53,051 bases of DNA from CAKZYD01 sp039814715. GTDB lineage: Bacteria > Pseudomonadota > Alphaproteobacteria > Sphingomonadales > CAKZYD01. This document shows positions 14,537-23,718 of the stretch, piece by piece. The DNA lies in assembly GCA_039814715.1 (NCBI GenBank), contig JBCCAR010000023.1, positions 1 to 53,051 on the forward strand, given 5' to 3'. The position numbers and the translations under genes were made by a program. Within the stretch, counting starts at the first letter, position 1; the number at the start of each line of letters is the position of its first letter. Under the pieces are notes generated by a model. It was not told where the DNA came from, ran no database searches, and saw only the letters and a program-made list of their open reading frames with translations.

Positions 14537-15858
14537 AACGTTTTGTATTGCCCACAATTTCCGCTTTGGCCGTCGCCGCTGCGATCTATTCCAACACCGG
14601 GAACGCAAGCAGCAAAACAGCGGAAACCTATCGCCAGTGGGATCAGCTGGTTCAGGTTTATGAGCGTGTGCGCGATGAATATGTCGAAAGCGTTGACGAC
14701 AGCGAAATGGTAGAAGCAGCCATCAACGGCATGCTCTCCTCGCTCGACCCGCACTCAAGCTATATGGGCCCTGAAAGTGTCGAAAATATGCAAATGCAGA
14801 CCTCTGGCCAGTTCGGCGGTCTGGGCATTGAAGTCACCATGGAAGATGGGCTTGTGAAAGTCATCGCGCCCATTGATGACACACCAGCCGCCAAGGCGGG
14901 CCTGGAAGGCGGTGACTTCATCACGCATATCGATGGCGACCAGGTTTACGGCATGAGCCTCAGCGAAGCCCTCAAACTCATGCGCGGGGAGGTAGGCGAA
15001 CCCATCACGGTCACGATCATGCGCGAAGAAACACCCGCGCCATTCGATGTCACAATCATTCGCGACACTATTCAAGTCCGCTCCGTGCGCCACCGCATTG
15101 AAAATGACAATGTGGGCTACATCCGCATTTCTAGCTTCAACAAAAATGCTGGTAGCGGCGTGGTGGAAGCCATGAAAAAAATTAAAGCCGAAGCAGGCGA
15201 CAAGCTCGCCGGTGTAGTGCTTGATTTACGCGGCAATCCGGGCGGGCTGCTTGACCAAGCTGTGGATGTTAGCGATGCCTTTTTAAATAAAGGCGAGGTC
15301 GTCTCCACACGAGGCCGCCGTGCCGCAGATATTGATCGCTATAGCGCGCGCACCGGCGACGTCGCCGAGGGTCTGCCAGTGGTTGTTCTCATCAACGCGT
15401 ATTCTGCGTCAGCATCAGAAATCGTAGCCGGCGCTTTGCAAGATCACCGCCGCGGGACCGTGATTGGCACGCAAAGCTTTGGCAAGGGCACCGTGCAAAC
15501 CATTATCCCCTTAAGCGCGCAATCAGCCATCCGCCTCACGACCGCGCGGTATTACACGCCCTCAGGTGTCTCCATACAAGAATATGGCATCACGCCTGAC
15601 ATCATCGTCGAGCAGCCGCGTCCTGAAGAGTTTAAAGACCTGCCCAAGCCCCGGCGCGAAGCTGATTTGCGCAACCACTTGGTGAATGAGAAAGCTCCGA
15701 CGGACGCGGCGGAAGAAGCGCTTGAAGATCAACCACTTGTGCAGCGCGACACCAAAACCAGCCGCGACACGGATAAGATCAAAGACTATCAGCTTGGCTA
15801 CGCAATTGACCTCATCAATCAGTTCAGCACCTTTCGCCAACAAGTCGCGATGAACTAG
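14533..15858 (+). CDS. ctpA: Carboxy-terminal processing protease (S41)
   Basis: Periplasmic serine protease that trims C-termini of envelope proteins. 441 residues: N-terminal signal or anchor (MKRFVLPTISALAVAAAIY), cap helices (YERVRDEYVESVD, LDPHSSYM), a PDZ domain (~95-175, GGLGIEVTMEDG) and the S41 catalytic domain. The dyad is visible as Ser293 in YSASASEIVAG and Lys318 in SFGKGTVQT, 25 residues apart as in characterised homologues. The C-terminal tail (~370-441) is charged and less conserved. It is coupled to the EnvC-like gene upstream. Confidence 0.97.
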   Translation: MKRFVLPTISALAVAAAIYSNTGNASSKTAETYRQWDQLVQVYERVRDEYVESVDDSEMVEAAINGMLSSLDPHSSYMGPESVENMQMQTSGQFGGLGIEVTMEDGLVKVIAPIDDTPAAKAGLEGGDFITHIDGDQVYGMSLSEALKLMRGEVGEPITVTIMREETPAPFDVTIIRDTIQVRSVRHRIENDNVGYIRISSFNKNAGSGVVEAMKKIKAEAGDKLAGVVLDLRGNPGGLLDQAVDVSDAFLNKGEVVSTRGRRAADIDRYSARTGDVAEGLPVVVLINAYSASASEIVAGALQDHRRGTVIGTQSFGKGTVQTIIPLSAQSAIRLTTARYYTPSGVSIQEYGITPDIIVEQPRPEEFKDLPKPRREADLRNHLVNEKAPTDAAEEALEDQPLVQRDTKTSRDTDKIKDYQLGYAIDLINQFSTFRQQVAMN

Positions 15859-15889
15859 CAATTTTGGTCTGGTGGGGCCATAAAGGGGC

Positions 15890-17077
15890 ATGACCTCGCC
15901 TGCGGCCCTTTCCACCTTTCCAGCCTATTGGCGCAGCAGCGGAACTGCAGGCCGTCTCCTCATCATTTTGTCCGCGATTTGCCTGACAGCGGTCGCCTTT
16001 GGCGCGACTTTGATTGCCATCTTACCCAAACAGGAAACACCGGTGCGGATCTCTCCGCAATTTGCCAAGCTGCAAACTGGACCGGTTCGTCTGCCGGTGA
16101 ACCTGCCCTCCCCCGCGGCCGGCGCTGGACTTAAAATTCCGCTCAATGTCAAGAATTTGAAAGCAGCGGCGGAGAAGGACGCTGCCAAAACAGCTGCACC
16201 TGAGGCGCTGAGCCCTAGTGAAAATGAGATTGCATCTGCGGCGGCAGCGCCAGCCCCGCACAGCCGGACCCCGCGCCGCCCCCTTGCAAAATATTTCGCG
16301 CTTTCAGGGGACCTCGCCCTGCCAATTGTGGCCAGCGATGGCACCACAGCGTTTGACTATTACAAAAGTCCGCCTGCGCCAGAAATTACGGAAGACAAAG
16401 CGCGGATTGCCCTGATTGTAACTGGCATGGGCCTTAATACAGCGCGCAGTGAGGCCGCTTTGGAGGTCTTGCCAAGCGCAGTCACCATCGCCGTATCTCC
16501 CTACGCGCAAGACCCGCAGCGCTGGATCAACAAGGCGTTGGATCAAAACCGGGATGCCCTCATCATGGTGCCCATGGAGCCCAACAGCTTCCCCAGTGTG
16601 GACCCCGGCCCCGACACACTCATGCGCGATGCGCCAGAAGTGCAAACGCTGGAACGCTTGCACCGCGTGCTCGGCAAAGCACAGGGCTATATCGGGATTG
16701 TAAATGATACCGGCTCGCGCTTTACGGCCAACGCCATCGCACTGGCCCCGGTCCTGGACGATTTATCGCAGCGCGGGCTCATGGTGCTGGATGCGCGCGC
16801 CAGCGCTTATTCTGTCTTGGCGGCTGAAGCAGCAAAAAGAAATATCCCCGTTGCAATCAACACCCGCTTCGTTGATTCGTCCCTCACGCCAGAGGACATT
16901 CAGCGCCAACTGCGCGATTTAGAACGCACCGCGCAAACATTGGGCGTTGCCGTCGGGGTCGTCAGGGCTCTTCCGGTGAGCATGGACCAAGTGATGCAAT
17001 GGCAAAGCACACTTAACGATGCAGAAATTGTGCTCGCGCCCATCTCTAACATTGCCAACCAGCAGCCGGTGCGATAG
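15890..17077 (+). CDS. Divergent polysaccharide deacetylase (YibQ/DUF610)
   Basis: Membrane-anchored periplasmic protein of the divergent polysaccharide deacetylase family. One transmembrane helix (~24-46, RLLIILSAICLTAVAF) is followed by a Pro/Ala-rich linker and the NodB-like domain (~160-390): IALIVTGMGL, VTIAVSPYAQD, LIMVPMEP, GIVNDTGSRFT, LMVLDARAS. Family members often carry Asp-Asp in the first motif; here it is VTGMG, so the metal site may be altered and activity is uncertain. It lies between ctpA and rppH in the conserved envelope-maintenance run. ATG 15890 has a close AAAGGGG. Confidence 0.88.
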   Translation: MTSPAALSTFPAYWRSSGTAGRLLIILSAICLTAVAFGATLIAILPKQETPVRISPQFAKLQTGPVRLPVNLPSPAAGAGLKIPLNVKNLKAAAEKDAAKTAAPEALSPSENEIASAAAAPAPHSRTPRRPLAKYFALSGDLALPIVASDGTTAFDYYKSPPAPEITEDKARIALIVTGMGLNTARSEAALEVLPSAVTIAVSPYAQDPQRWINKALDQNRDALIMVPMEPNSFPSVDPGPDTLMRDAPEVQTLERLHRVLGKAQGYIGIVNDTGSRFTANAIALAPVLDDLSQRGLMVLDARASAYSVLAAEAAKRNIPVAINTRFVDSSLTPEDIQRQLRDLERTAQTLGVAVGVVRALPVSMDQVMQWQSTLNDAEIVLAPISNIANQQPVR

Positions 17078-17086
17078 CCCCTCACG

Positions 17087-17593
17087 ATGAGTAATCTTCC
17101 TTCTCGGCCTGGGCCGCGTCACGCTACATTTAATTATCGTCCATGTGTCGGGGTGATGTTGTTTAACGCACACGGGCATATTTTTGTCGGCCAGCGCCGC
17201 GACCGTATGGTGGAAGCCTGGCAAATGCCGCAAGGCGGTGTCGACAAAGGCGAGCCGCCCAGAACAGCCGCGTTTCGCGAACTTGAAGAAGAAATCGGCA
17301 CCAATAAGGCTGCCATTGTCTCAGAGACTGTTGATTGGCTTGCCTATGATTTGCCGCAAGAGCTGCAAGGCAAAATTTGGAAGGGCAAATACCGCGGACA
17401 AATTCAAAAATGGTATTTGATGCGCTTTGAAGGCGAAGATAATGACATCAACCTTGAGACGCATGAGCCAGAATTCCGCACCTGGCGCTGGTCCCGGATC
17501 GAAGAACTCATCGGCCTAGCCGTGCCCTTTAAGCAAGGCATCTATGCAGAGCTGGTACGCCGCTTCGGGCCGAAAATAGCGCAGCATTTGTAG
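17087..17593 (+). CDS. rppH: RNA pyrophosphohydrolase (Nudix)
   Basis: Removes pyrophosphate from the 5' end of transcripts to start mRNA decay. The 168-residue protein has the Nudix box GGVDKGEPPRTAAFRELEEE followed by IG, which fits GX5EX7REUXEEXGU exactly, and the family flanks RPCVGVMLFN, WQMPQGG and YRGQIQKWYLMRF. It is nine bases after the deacetylase stop and its own stop touches the start of the next gene. Confidence 0.97.
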   Translation: MSNLPSRPGPRHATFNYRPCVGVMLFNAHGHIFVGQRRDRMVEAWQMPQGGVDKGEPPRTAAFRELEEEIGTNKAAIVSETVDWLAYDLPQELQGKIWKGKYRGQIQKWYLMRFEGEDNDINLETHEPEFRTWRWSRIEELIGLAVPFKQGIYAELVRRFGPKIAQHL

Positions 17594-18478
17594 ATGCCTA
17601 TGGACGACGACCTCTCACTGGCAAGCCGGCTTGGATGGGAGACGCTCGTTGGCTTTGAGACATTCGGGCAGCATTCCATCGCTGTCGCGTCAAGCACGCC
17701 TAGCGATAAAGCACTGCTCTTGCTACACGGCTTCCCAAGTTCATCCTGGGATTATCACAAGCTTTGGCCCTCCTTGGCAAAGACACACACGCTGATCGCG
17801 CCGGACTTTTTGGGCTTCGGCCTATCGGATAAACCCACGGGTCATCGCTATTCCATCATGGAGCAGGCAGATATCTGCGAGGCGGTTTTAAACGCGCGCG
17901 CCATAAAGCACATTGATATCTTAGCCCATGATTATGGCGACACAGTCGCCCAAGAGCTTCTTGCCCGCGCAGGCGAAGGATCACTCGGCGTTAGTGTTGG
18001 CAAAACCATCATGCTCAACGGCGGCATCCTGCCTGAAGCACACCGCCCCTTGCCCATTCAGTCTCTTCTAGCGGGGCCGCTCGGGCCGATGCTCTCTAAG
18101 CTCCTTACAAAGCGCCGCTTTAAACAGAGTTTCAGCGCGATTTTTGGCCCCAAAACCCAGCCTGTTGATGCAGAGCTGAATATGGTGTGGGATTTTCTAA
18201 CTCATAACAACGGCCACCGCATCGCCCATACTCTGCTGCGCTACCTGGCGGAAAGACGTGAGCAACGAGAGCGCTGGGTCCCACCTATTTTGACGCCGCA
18301 GGGGCCGCTTCTGCTGATCAACGGATCAAAAGACCCCATTTCAGGTAAACACATGATGGACGCTTACCGCAGGCTCGGCGGCAAAGCTGAGATCATAGAA
18401 CTAGCTGAGATTGGCCATTATCCGCAGCTTGAGGCGGCTGAAGTAATTTTATCTGTAATAACGCACTTTTTAGACTAG
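17594..18478 (+). CDS. MEST-like alpha/beta hydrolase
   Basis: Alpha/beta-hydrolase of 294 residues in the haloalkane dehalogenase/epoxide hydrolase branch, with an aspartate nucleophile. Visible: oxyanion segment LLLHGFPSSSWDY, nucleophile elbow AHDYGDTVAQELL (Asp113), likely acid Asp247 in GSKDPISG, and His275 in IGHYPQLE. The motifs HDYGD-VAQELL, NGGILPEAHRP and HYPQLE match vertebrate MEST/PEG1 closely as I remember it. The substrate of this group is unknown; an ester, epoxide or acyl-glycerol lipid are possibilities. ATG 17594 directly abuts the rppH stop, so it is probably co-translated although no functional tie is obvious. It converges on the ferritin-like gene. Confidence 0.9.
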   Translation: MPMDDDLSLASRLGWETLVGFETFGQHSIAVASSTPSDKALLLLHGFPSSSWDYHKLWPSLAKTHTLIAPDFLGFGLSDKPTGHRYSIMEQADICEAVLNARAIKHIDILAHDYGDTVAQELLARAGEGSLGVSVGKTIMLNGGILPEAHRPLPIQSLLAGPLGPMLSKLLTKRRFKQSFSAIFGPKTQPVDAELNMVWDFLTHNNGHRIAHTLLRYLAERREQRERWVPPILTPQGPLLLINGSKDPISGKHMMDAYRRLGGKAEIIELAEIGHYPQLEAAEVILSVITHFLD

Positions 18479-18485
18479 AGCACTC

Positions 18486-19310
18486 TCAAGCGGCCAATTT
18501 CGCCATGCGCTCGCGCTTGTATTGTACAAAACGCCAAAAGCCGCGCGCGGCAAAGTCAGCGATTTTGCTATCTGGATCGAAATTTGCTGCGCGTAAAATC
18601 ATGCGGGTTGCGTTTTCGATATGGCGCTCTTCATACAGGTGCATCGCTAGGCGGTAATAGGCTGCGCTGCAGGCGCTGCAATCAAATACGGCGCCGGGCT
18701 GATCGCGCTGCACATTGGCGGCAAAATACGCGTAGGCCAGTTCCTCATCTTCGGCTTCTTGCACACGCGTAACGGCCACATGGAGCCGCTTCATGCGGTT
18801 AAGCCGCTCACTGGCCTCATAGTGCTTTAAATGGCGCTGAAACAGCTGATAATGGGCGAATTCATCGGCTGCGATCCGGTGCGCGATCTGTTTTAAAACG
18901 GGCTCGGCGGATGCATCGCGAATGGCGCTATAAAAGCTGGAGGTGCCTGACTCGACCACAGAGCGTGCAATGAGCTCAGCGAGGCGGCTGCCGCGCACAG
19001 AGTCGCCAGTATCAAGGTCGAGTTGGTAGCCAGCGCGAAACACGCGCAAAGCCTCTTCAAAGGAGAAGTCCGGGTCGGCCATCTCTGCCCAGCGCCCCAG
19101 AGACGCCCCATGCTGAGCTTCTTCTGCGCCCCATTGTTCTATTGCTGCGCAAAAATCAGCGTCCTCAGGGAACACATTTTTCAAGTAGGTGACGTAGTCC
19201 GCACTATTGGCTTCCACCAAAGCCGCTGTTTTGACCACCTTGATCAAGTCGCAGTCAACTTTAACAGCATCAAAACGCTGCCAAGCGATATCATCCAGGG
19301 TCCAGCGCAT
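18486..19310 (-). CDS. Ferritin-like diiron-domain protein
   Basis: A 274-residue protein with a four-helix ferritin-like domain. Two carboxylate-histidine motifs of a diiron centre can be read: an early Glu in VEANSADY with EEAQH 37 residues on, then VESGTSSFY with DEFAH. The spacing is closer to acyl-ACP desaturase-like or rubrerythrin-like proteins than to ferritin. No signal peptide. Start is ATG 19310, preceded by AAGGAG; ATG 19346 lacks a site. The C-terminal ~70 residues (tetratricopeptide-like helices, CSACSAAYY, RHIENATRMI) are outside the diiron domain. It is 70 bases downstream of atpC on the same strand and may be a readthrough gene of the ATP synthase operon. Substrate unknown. 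Confidence 0.85.
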   Translation of the reverse strand: MRWTLDDIAWQRFDAVKVDCDLIKVVKTAALVEANSADYVTYLKNVFPEDADFCAAIEQWGAEEAQHGASLGRWAEMADPDFSFEEALRVFRAGYQLDLDTGDSVRGSRLAELIARSVVESGTSSFYSAIRDASAEPVLKQIAHRIAADEFAHYQLFQRHLKHYEASERLNRMKRLHVAVTRVQEAEDEELAYAYFAANVQRDQPGAVFDCSACSAAYYRLAMHLYEERHIENATRMILRAANFDPDSKIADFAARGFWRFVQYKRERMAKLAA

Positions 19311-19380
19311 GGGAGGCTCCTTACACCGCACAAGCATGGGGTGCATATTGGAAGGAAACGCAGGCGTTACAAGTATGTGA

Positions 19381-19782
19381 CTATAAAAGCTCGAGCAGTG
19401 TGGTCAAACGCGCAACACTGGCAGCATGTTTGGCTTGCGCCGCTTCATCTGAGGCGTCTTTCAAATCTTCGCGCGCGTCGGCGAGTTGTTGGCGAATATC
19501 GTCAGCGTTCACGTCACTGATCGCCACAGCGTCTTCGGCCAAGATCGTGAGCCGATTGTCTGAAACCTCTGCAAACCCTCCGGAGACAAAGAGCTTTTCG
19601 GGGTCTCCCGTCTCACTAGCATACACATCCACTGCGCCAGAGCGCAGGGTCGACATAAACGGCGCATGATGGGCTAAAACGCCAAAGTCGCCTTCCGCTC
19701 CAGGCACAACAACCATGTGTACGTCAGACGACCGGAGCAAGCGCTCCGGCGAGACCAGATCAAATGTGACCATATCAGCCAT
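19381..19782 (-). CDS. atpC: F1 ATP synthase epsilon subunit
   Basis: Central-stalk subunit that couples and inhibits F1. 133 residues: N-terminal beta-sandwich (FDLVSPERLL, VPGAEGDFGVLAHHAP, LFVSGGFAEV) and a C-terminal helical hairpin (~90-133). ATG 19782 is served by GAGG seven bases upstream. It is the last gene of atpHAGDC, 21 bases after atpD. Confidence 0.97.
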   Translation of the reverse strand: MADMVTFDLVSPERLLRSSDVHMVVVPGAEGDFGVLAHHAPFMSTLRSGAVDVYASETGDPEKLFVSGGFAEVSDNRLTILAEDAVAISDVNADDIRQQLADAREDLKDASDEAAQAKHAASVARLTTLLELL

Positions 19783-19803
19783 ATACTATCCTCGCCGGCC
19801 CTA

Positions 19804-21249
19804 TTAGGCCGCTTCAGCTGCCATTTTTTCAGCTTTGGCCACCGCATCTTCAATGGTGCCGACCATGTAGAAAGCGCCTTCTGGCAAGTGATCATATTCA
19901 CCCGCAACAATGGCTTTAAAGGCCTTCACAGTGTCTTCCAGCTGCACGAACACACCTGGGAAACCGGTAAAGATTTCAGCCACGTGGAACGGCTGGCTGA
20001 GGAAGCGCTGGATTTTCCGGGCGCGGGCCACAACCAATTTATCATCTTCACTGAGTTCGTCCATGCCTAGAATGGCAATGATGTCTTGCAGGGCTTTGTA
20101 GCGCTGCAGCACTTCTTGGACTTCGCGGGCTGTTTGATAATGCTCATCGCCCACAACGCGCGGATCAAGAACGCGCGAGGTAGAATCGAGAGGATCAACT
20201 GCCGGGTAGATACCCAGCTCAGCAATTTGGCGCGACAGCACGGTGGTCGCGTCCAAGTGAGCGAAGGAGGTTGCAGGCGCTGGATCGGTCAAGTCATCAG
20301 CTGGCACGTAGATGGCCTGCACAGACGTAATCGAACCTTTTTTGGTGGACGTAATACGCTCCTGCAGCGCGCCCATGTCCGTCGACAAGGTTGGCTGATA
20401 GCCCACAGCCGATGGAATACGCCCGAGCAGAGCGGACACTTCTGAGCCCGCTTGCGTAAAGCGGAAAATATTATCCACGAAGAAGAGCACATCCTGGCCT
20501 TCTTCATCACGGAAATGCTCTGCCATGGTGAGGCCTGACAACGCGACGCGCGCGCGCGCGCCAGGCGGCTCATTCATTTGGCCAAACACCAGCGCCACTT
20601 TTGACCCTTCAGATTGCGGGTTGCCGTCGTCATCTTTCGCGATCACGCCCGCATCCAAGAACTCGTGGTACAGATCATTCCCTTCGCGGGTCCGTTCACC
20701 AACACCAGCAAACACTGATGTGCCGCCGTGGCCTTTGGCGATGTTGTTGATCAGCTCTTGAATAAGCACGGTTTTACCCACGCCCGCGCCGCCGAAGAGA
20801 CCAATTTTACCGCCCTTTGCGTAAGGCGCGAGAAGGTCAACAACCTTGATGCCTGTGACCAGAATTTCTTGGTCAGTGGACTGATCAATAAAGTCTGGGG
20901 CTTCGGCGTGAATAGGCGCAGTTGCTTTGGCGCCAATGGGGCCGCGCTCATCAATCGGCTCGCCAACGACGTTCATGATGCGGCCAAGTGTTTCAGGCCC
21001 GACGGGCACAGCGATCGGCTCGCCCGTATCTTTCACTTCAGACCCGCGCACCATGCCGTCGGTCGAATCCATGGCAATGGTACGCACCGTGTTTTCACCT
21101 AGGTGCTGCGCCACTTCCAGAACCAGACGGCGCCCGTCTACTTCTGTCTCCAGCGCGCTCATGATCGGCGGCAATTCACCATCGAAGCGCACGTCGCACA
21201 CCGCTCCGATGACCTGCGTCACGCGCCCGACTAAATTGGATTGTGCCAT
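19804..21249 (-). CDS. atpD: F1 ATP synthase beta subunit
   Basis: Catalytic subunit of F1. 481 residues with P-loop GGAGVGKTVLIQEL, catalytic glutamate in GVGERTREGN, Walker B ALVFGQMNEPPGAR and the C-terminal DELSEDDK region (the DELSEED lever). AAGGA lies eight bases before ATG 21249. Length and motifs are fully typical. Confidence 0.99.
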   Translation of the reverse strand: MAQSNLVGRVTQVIGAVCDVRFDGELPPIMSALETEVDGRRLVLEVAQHLGENTVRTIAMDSTDGMVRGSEVKDTGEPIAVPVGPETLGRIMNVVGEPIDERGPIGAKATAPIHAEAPDFIDQSTDQEILVTGIKVVDLLAPYAKGGKIGLFGGAGVGKTVLIQELINNIAKGHGGTSVFAGVGERTREGNDLYHEFLDAGVIAKDDDGNPQSEGSKVALVFGQMNEPPGARARVALSGLTMAEHFRDEEGQDVLFFVDNIFRFTQAGSEVSALLGRIPSAVGYQPTLSTDMGALQERITSTKKGSITSVQAIYVPADDLTDPAPATSFAHLDATTVLSRQIAELGIYPAVDPLDSTSRVLDPRVVGDEHYQTAREVQEVLQRYKALQDIIAILGMDELSEDDKLVVARARKIQRFLSQPFHVAEIFTGFPGVFVQLEDTVKAFKAIVAGEYDHLPEGAFYMVGTIEDAVAKAEKMAAEAA

Positions 21250-21282
21250 GGGATAGTCCTTTCCCTATTTCGGGTTGTGTTC

Positions 21283-22161
21283 TTACAGCGCTTCCGCGCC
21301 AGAGATAATTTCAATGAGTTCCTTGGTAATGGCGGCTTGGCGCGTGCGGTTATACGTCAGCGTCAAATCGTCAATCATATCGCCAGCATTGCGCGTTGCG
21401 TTGTCCATCGCGGTCATCCGCGCGCCTTGTTCGGAGGCGGCGTTTTCAAGCAGCGCTTTAAACACTTGGACAGAGATATTACGCGGCAGAAGGTCCGTTA
21501 AAATGCCCTCTTCACTTGGCTCATATTCATAAGCAGCGCTCGTATCCGCCTCTTCGCTCTGCTCAGGCAGCGGCACCGGGATAAGTTGCTGACCGGTCAC
21601 AATTTGCACAAGCGCAGATTGAAACTTGGCAAAGAAGAGATGAGCCACATCAAACTCACCCGCTTCAAACATGTCGAGCACAGTTTCGGAAACCATGGCC
21701 GCTTGAGCAAAACCGACCCGCTTGACATTGGCCAGCTCGATCGTCTCCAGCATCTTCTCTTTATGGATGCGCCGCAGCATAATCGCGCCTTTGCGGCCCA
21801 CACACAGGATTTTCACTGTTTTGCCGGCCGCAATCAGCTCTTCGATTTTGAGCCGTGCACCTTTCACAATATTGGCGTTAAAGCCGCCGCAAAGACCCTT
21901 TTCTGACGTCGCGACAACGACCAAATGGACGTCGTCTTTCCCCGTCCCAACAAGCAAGGGGCTCGATGCATCTGACTGGACAACATTCTTGCCCAGCGCG
22001 GCCATCACATTTTCCATACGCTCCGCGTAAGGGCGAGCGGCCTCAGCGGCCTCTTGCGCGCGGCGCAACTTAGAGGCTGCGACCATTTTCATCGCCTTGG
22101 TGATTTTCTGCGTGGATTTCACGCTGGCGATGCGGTTTTTAAGGTCCTTAAGGCTTGGCAC
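21283..22161 (-). CDS. atpG: F1 ATP synthase gamma subunit
   Basis: Rotor shaft of F1, 292 residues, with the conserved N-terminal helix (RIASVKSTQKITKAMKMVA), GLCGGFN, and the C-terminal helix (RMTAMDNATRNA, YNRTRQAAITKELIEI). The start is GTG 22161 with GGGAG upstream; the coding sequence begins MPSLKDLKNRI. It sits between atpA and atpD with short gaps. Confidence 0.98.
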   Translation of the reverse strand: MPSLKDLKNRIASVKSTQKITKAMKMVAASKLRRAQEAAEAARPYAERMENVMAALGKNVVQSDASSPLLVGTGKDDVHLVVVATSEKGLCGGFNANIVKGARLKIEELIAAGKTVKILCVGRKGAIMLRRIHKEKMLETIELANVKRVGFAQAAMVSETVLDMFEAGEFDVAHLFFAKFQSALVQIVTGQQLIPVPLPEQSEEADTSAAYEYEPSEEGILTDLLPRNISVQVFKALLENAASEQGARMTAMDNATRNAGDMIDDLTLTYNRTRQAAITKELIEIISGAEAL

Positions 22162-22188
22162 CTGTCAGGGCTCCCTTATCAGTTGGGC

Positions 22189-23718
22189 TTAAGCGAAGGT
22201 TTTCACAAAGCCGTCGAGAATGCTCTTCAGCTTCGCTTCAATGTCATCTGTGAGTTTTTGCTCATTACGGATCGCGTCAAGCACATCTTGGTGCTTAGAG
22301 CGCATTTCCGTCATGAACTCTTGCTCAAAGCGGGTCACATCCGTCGCAGCGATTTTATCGAGATAGCCACGCACCCCTGAGAAGATGCTGACAACCTGTT
22401 CTTCAACAGACAGCGGCGAATACTGCCCCTGCTTGAGCAGTTCCGTCAGGCGCTCACCGCGCGCGAGCAGCTGCTGCGTTGCCGCATCAAGATCGGAACC
22501 GAACTGCGCAAAGGCCGCCATCTCGCGGTACTGCGCGAGCTCCAGCTTAATAGACCCAGCAACCTGCTTCATTGCTTTTATCTGGGCTGCAGAGCCCACC
22601 CGGGACACGGACAGGCCAACGTTAATGGCTGGCCGCACACCTTGGTAGAACAGGTCAGTCTCGAGGAAGATTTGACCATCCGTAATCGAAATCACGTTTG
22701 TCGGAATATAGGCAGATACATCGCCAGCTTGTGTTTCAATAATCGGCAAGGCTGTTAGAGAGCCGCCGCCGTTATCATTGTTCATTTTCGCAGCGCGCTC
22801 AAGTAAGCGGCTATGGAGATAGAAAACGTCGCCTGGATAAGCTTCGCGCCCTGGCGGACGGCGAAGCAATAGAGACATCTGGCGGTAGGCAACAGCCTGT
22901 TTCGACAAATCATCATAAACGATCACAGCGTGCATGCCGTTGTCGCGAAAATATTCACCCATGGCGGCGCCAGTATAAGGCGCGAGATATTGCAGCGGCG
23001 CTGGCTCAGAGGCCGTTGCGGCAATCACGATGGAATATTCCAGCGCGCCTTGCTCTTCCAGCGTCTTCACAATTTGCGCAACCGTGGAACGCTTCTGGCC
23101 CACTGCGACATAGATGCAGTATAGTTTCTTACTTTCATCATCGCCTTTATTGGCTTCGCGCTGGTTGATAAAGGTATCAATCGCAACAGCGGTTTTGCCG
23201 GTCTGGCGGTCACCAATGATCAGTTCGCGCTGGCCACGGCCGACGGGGACCAGGGCGTCAATGGCTTTCAGACCAGTTTGCATCGGTTCATTCACGGACG
23301 TGCGCGGAATGATGCCAGGCGCCTTGCTTTCAACGCGGGCACGCTGCGTCGCTTCAATAGGGCCTTTGCCGTCAATTGGGTTCCCAAGCGCGTCTACAAC
23401 GCGGCCAAGAAGGCCTTTACCGATCGGCACATCAACGATGGTTCCTGTGCGTTTAACGGTGTCGCCTTCTTTGATGGAGCGGTCATCGCCGAAAATCACG
23501 ACGCCAACATTGTCTTCTTCAAGGTTCAGGGCCATGCCCTGAATGCCGCCGGGAAATTCGACCATCTCCCCAGCTTGAACTTTATCCAGCCCAAAAATGC
23601 GTGCGATACCATCACCAACGGAGAGCACCTGGCCCACCTCTGAGACTTCAGCCTCAGCACCGAAGTTCGCAATTTGGTCTTTCAGGATTTTTGAGATTTC
23701 GGCTGCCCGAATATCCAT
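22189..23718 (-). CDS. atpA: F1 ATP synthase alpha subunit
   Basis: Nucleotide-binding, non-catalytic subunit of F1, 509 residues, P-loop GDRQTGKTAVAIDT and C-terminal PAINVGLSVSRVGSAAQ. ATG 23718 shares one base with the atpH stop (TAATG) and has AAAGGAG seven bases upstream inside the end of atpH, so the two are translationally coupled. Confidence 0.99.
   Translation of the reverse strand: MDIRAAEISKILKDQIANFGAEAEVSEVGQVLSVGDGIARIFGLDKVQAGEMVEFPGGIQGMALNLEEDNVGVVIFGDDRSIKEGDTVKRTGTIVDVPIGKGLLGRVVDALGNPIDGKGPIEATQRARVESKAPGIIPRTSVNEPMQTGLKAIDALVPVGRGQRELIIGDRQTGKTAVAIDTFINQREANKGDDESKKLYCIYVAVGQKRSTVAQIVKTLEEQGALEYSIVIAATASEPAPLQYLAPYTGAAMGEYFRDNGMHAVIVYDDLSKQAVAYRQMSLLLRRPPGREAYPGDVFYLHSRLLERAAKMNNDNGGGSLTALPIIETQAGDVSAYIPTNVISITDGQIFLETDLFYQGVRPAINVGLSVSRVGSAAQIKAMKQVAGSIKLELAQYREMAAFAQFGSDLDAATQQLLARGERLTELLKQGQYSPLSVEEQVVSIFSGVRGYLDKIAATDVTRFEQEFMTEMRSKHQDVLDAIRNEQKLTDDIEAKLKSILDGFVKTFA

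Noticed and set aside
19357..19368. AACGC-AG-GCGTT as a terminator after atpC
   Set aside because: Five-pair stem with a two-base loop and no T tract; not a workable terminator.
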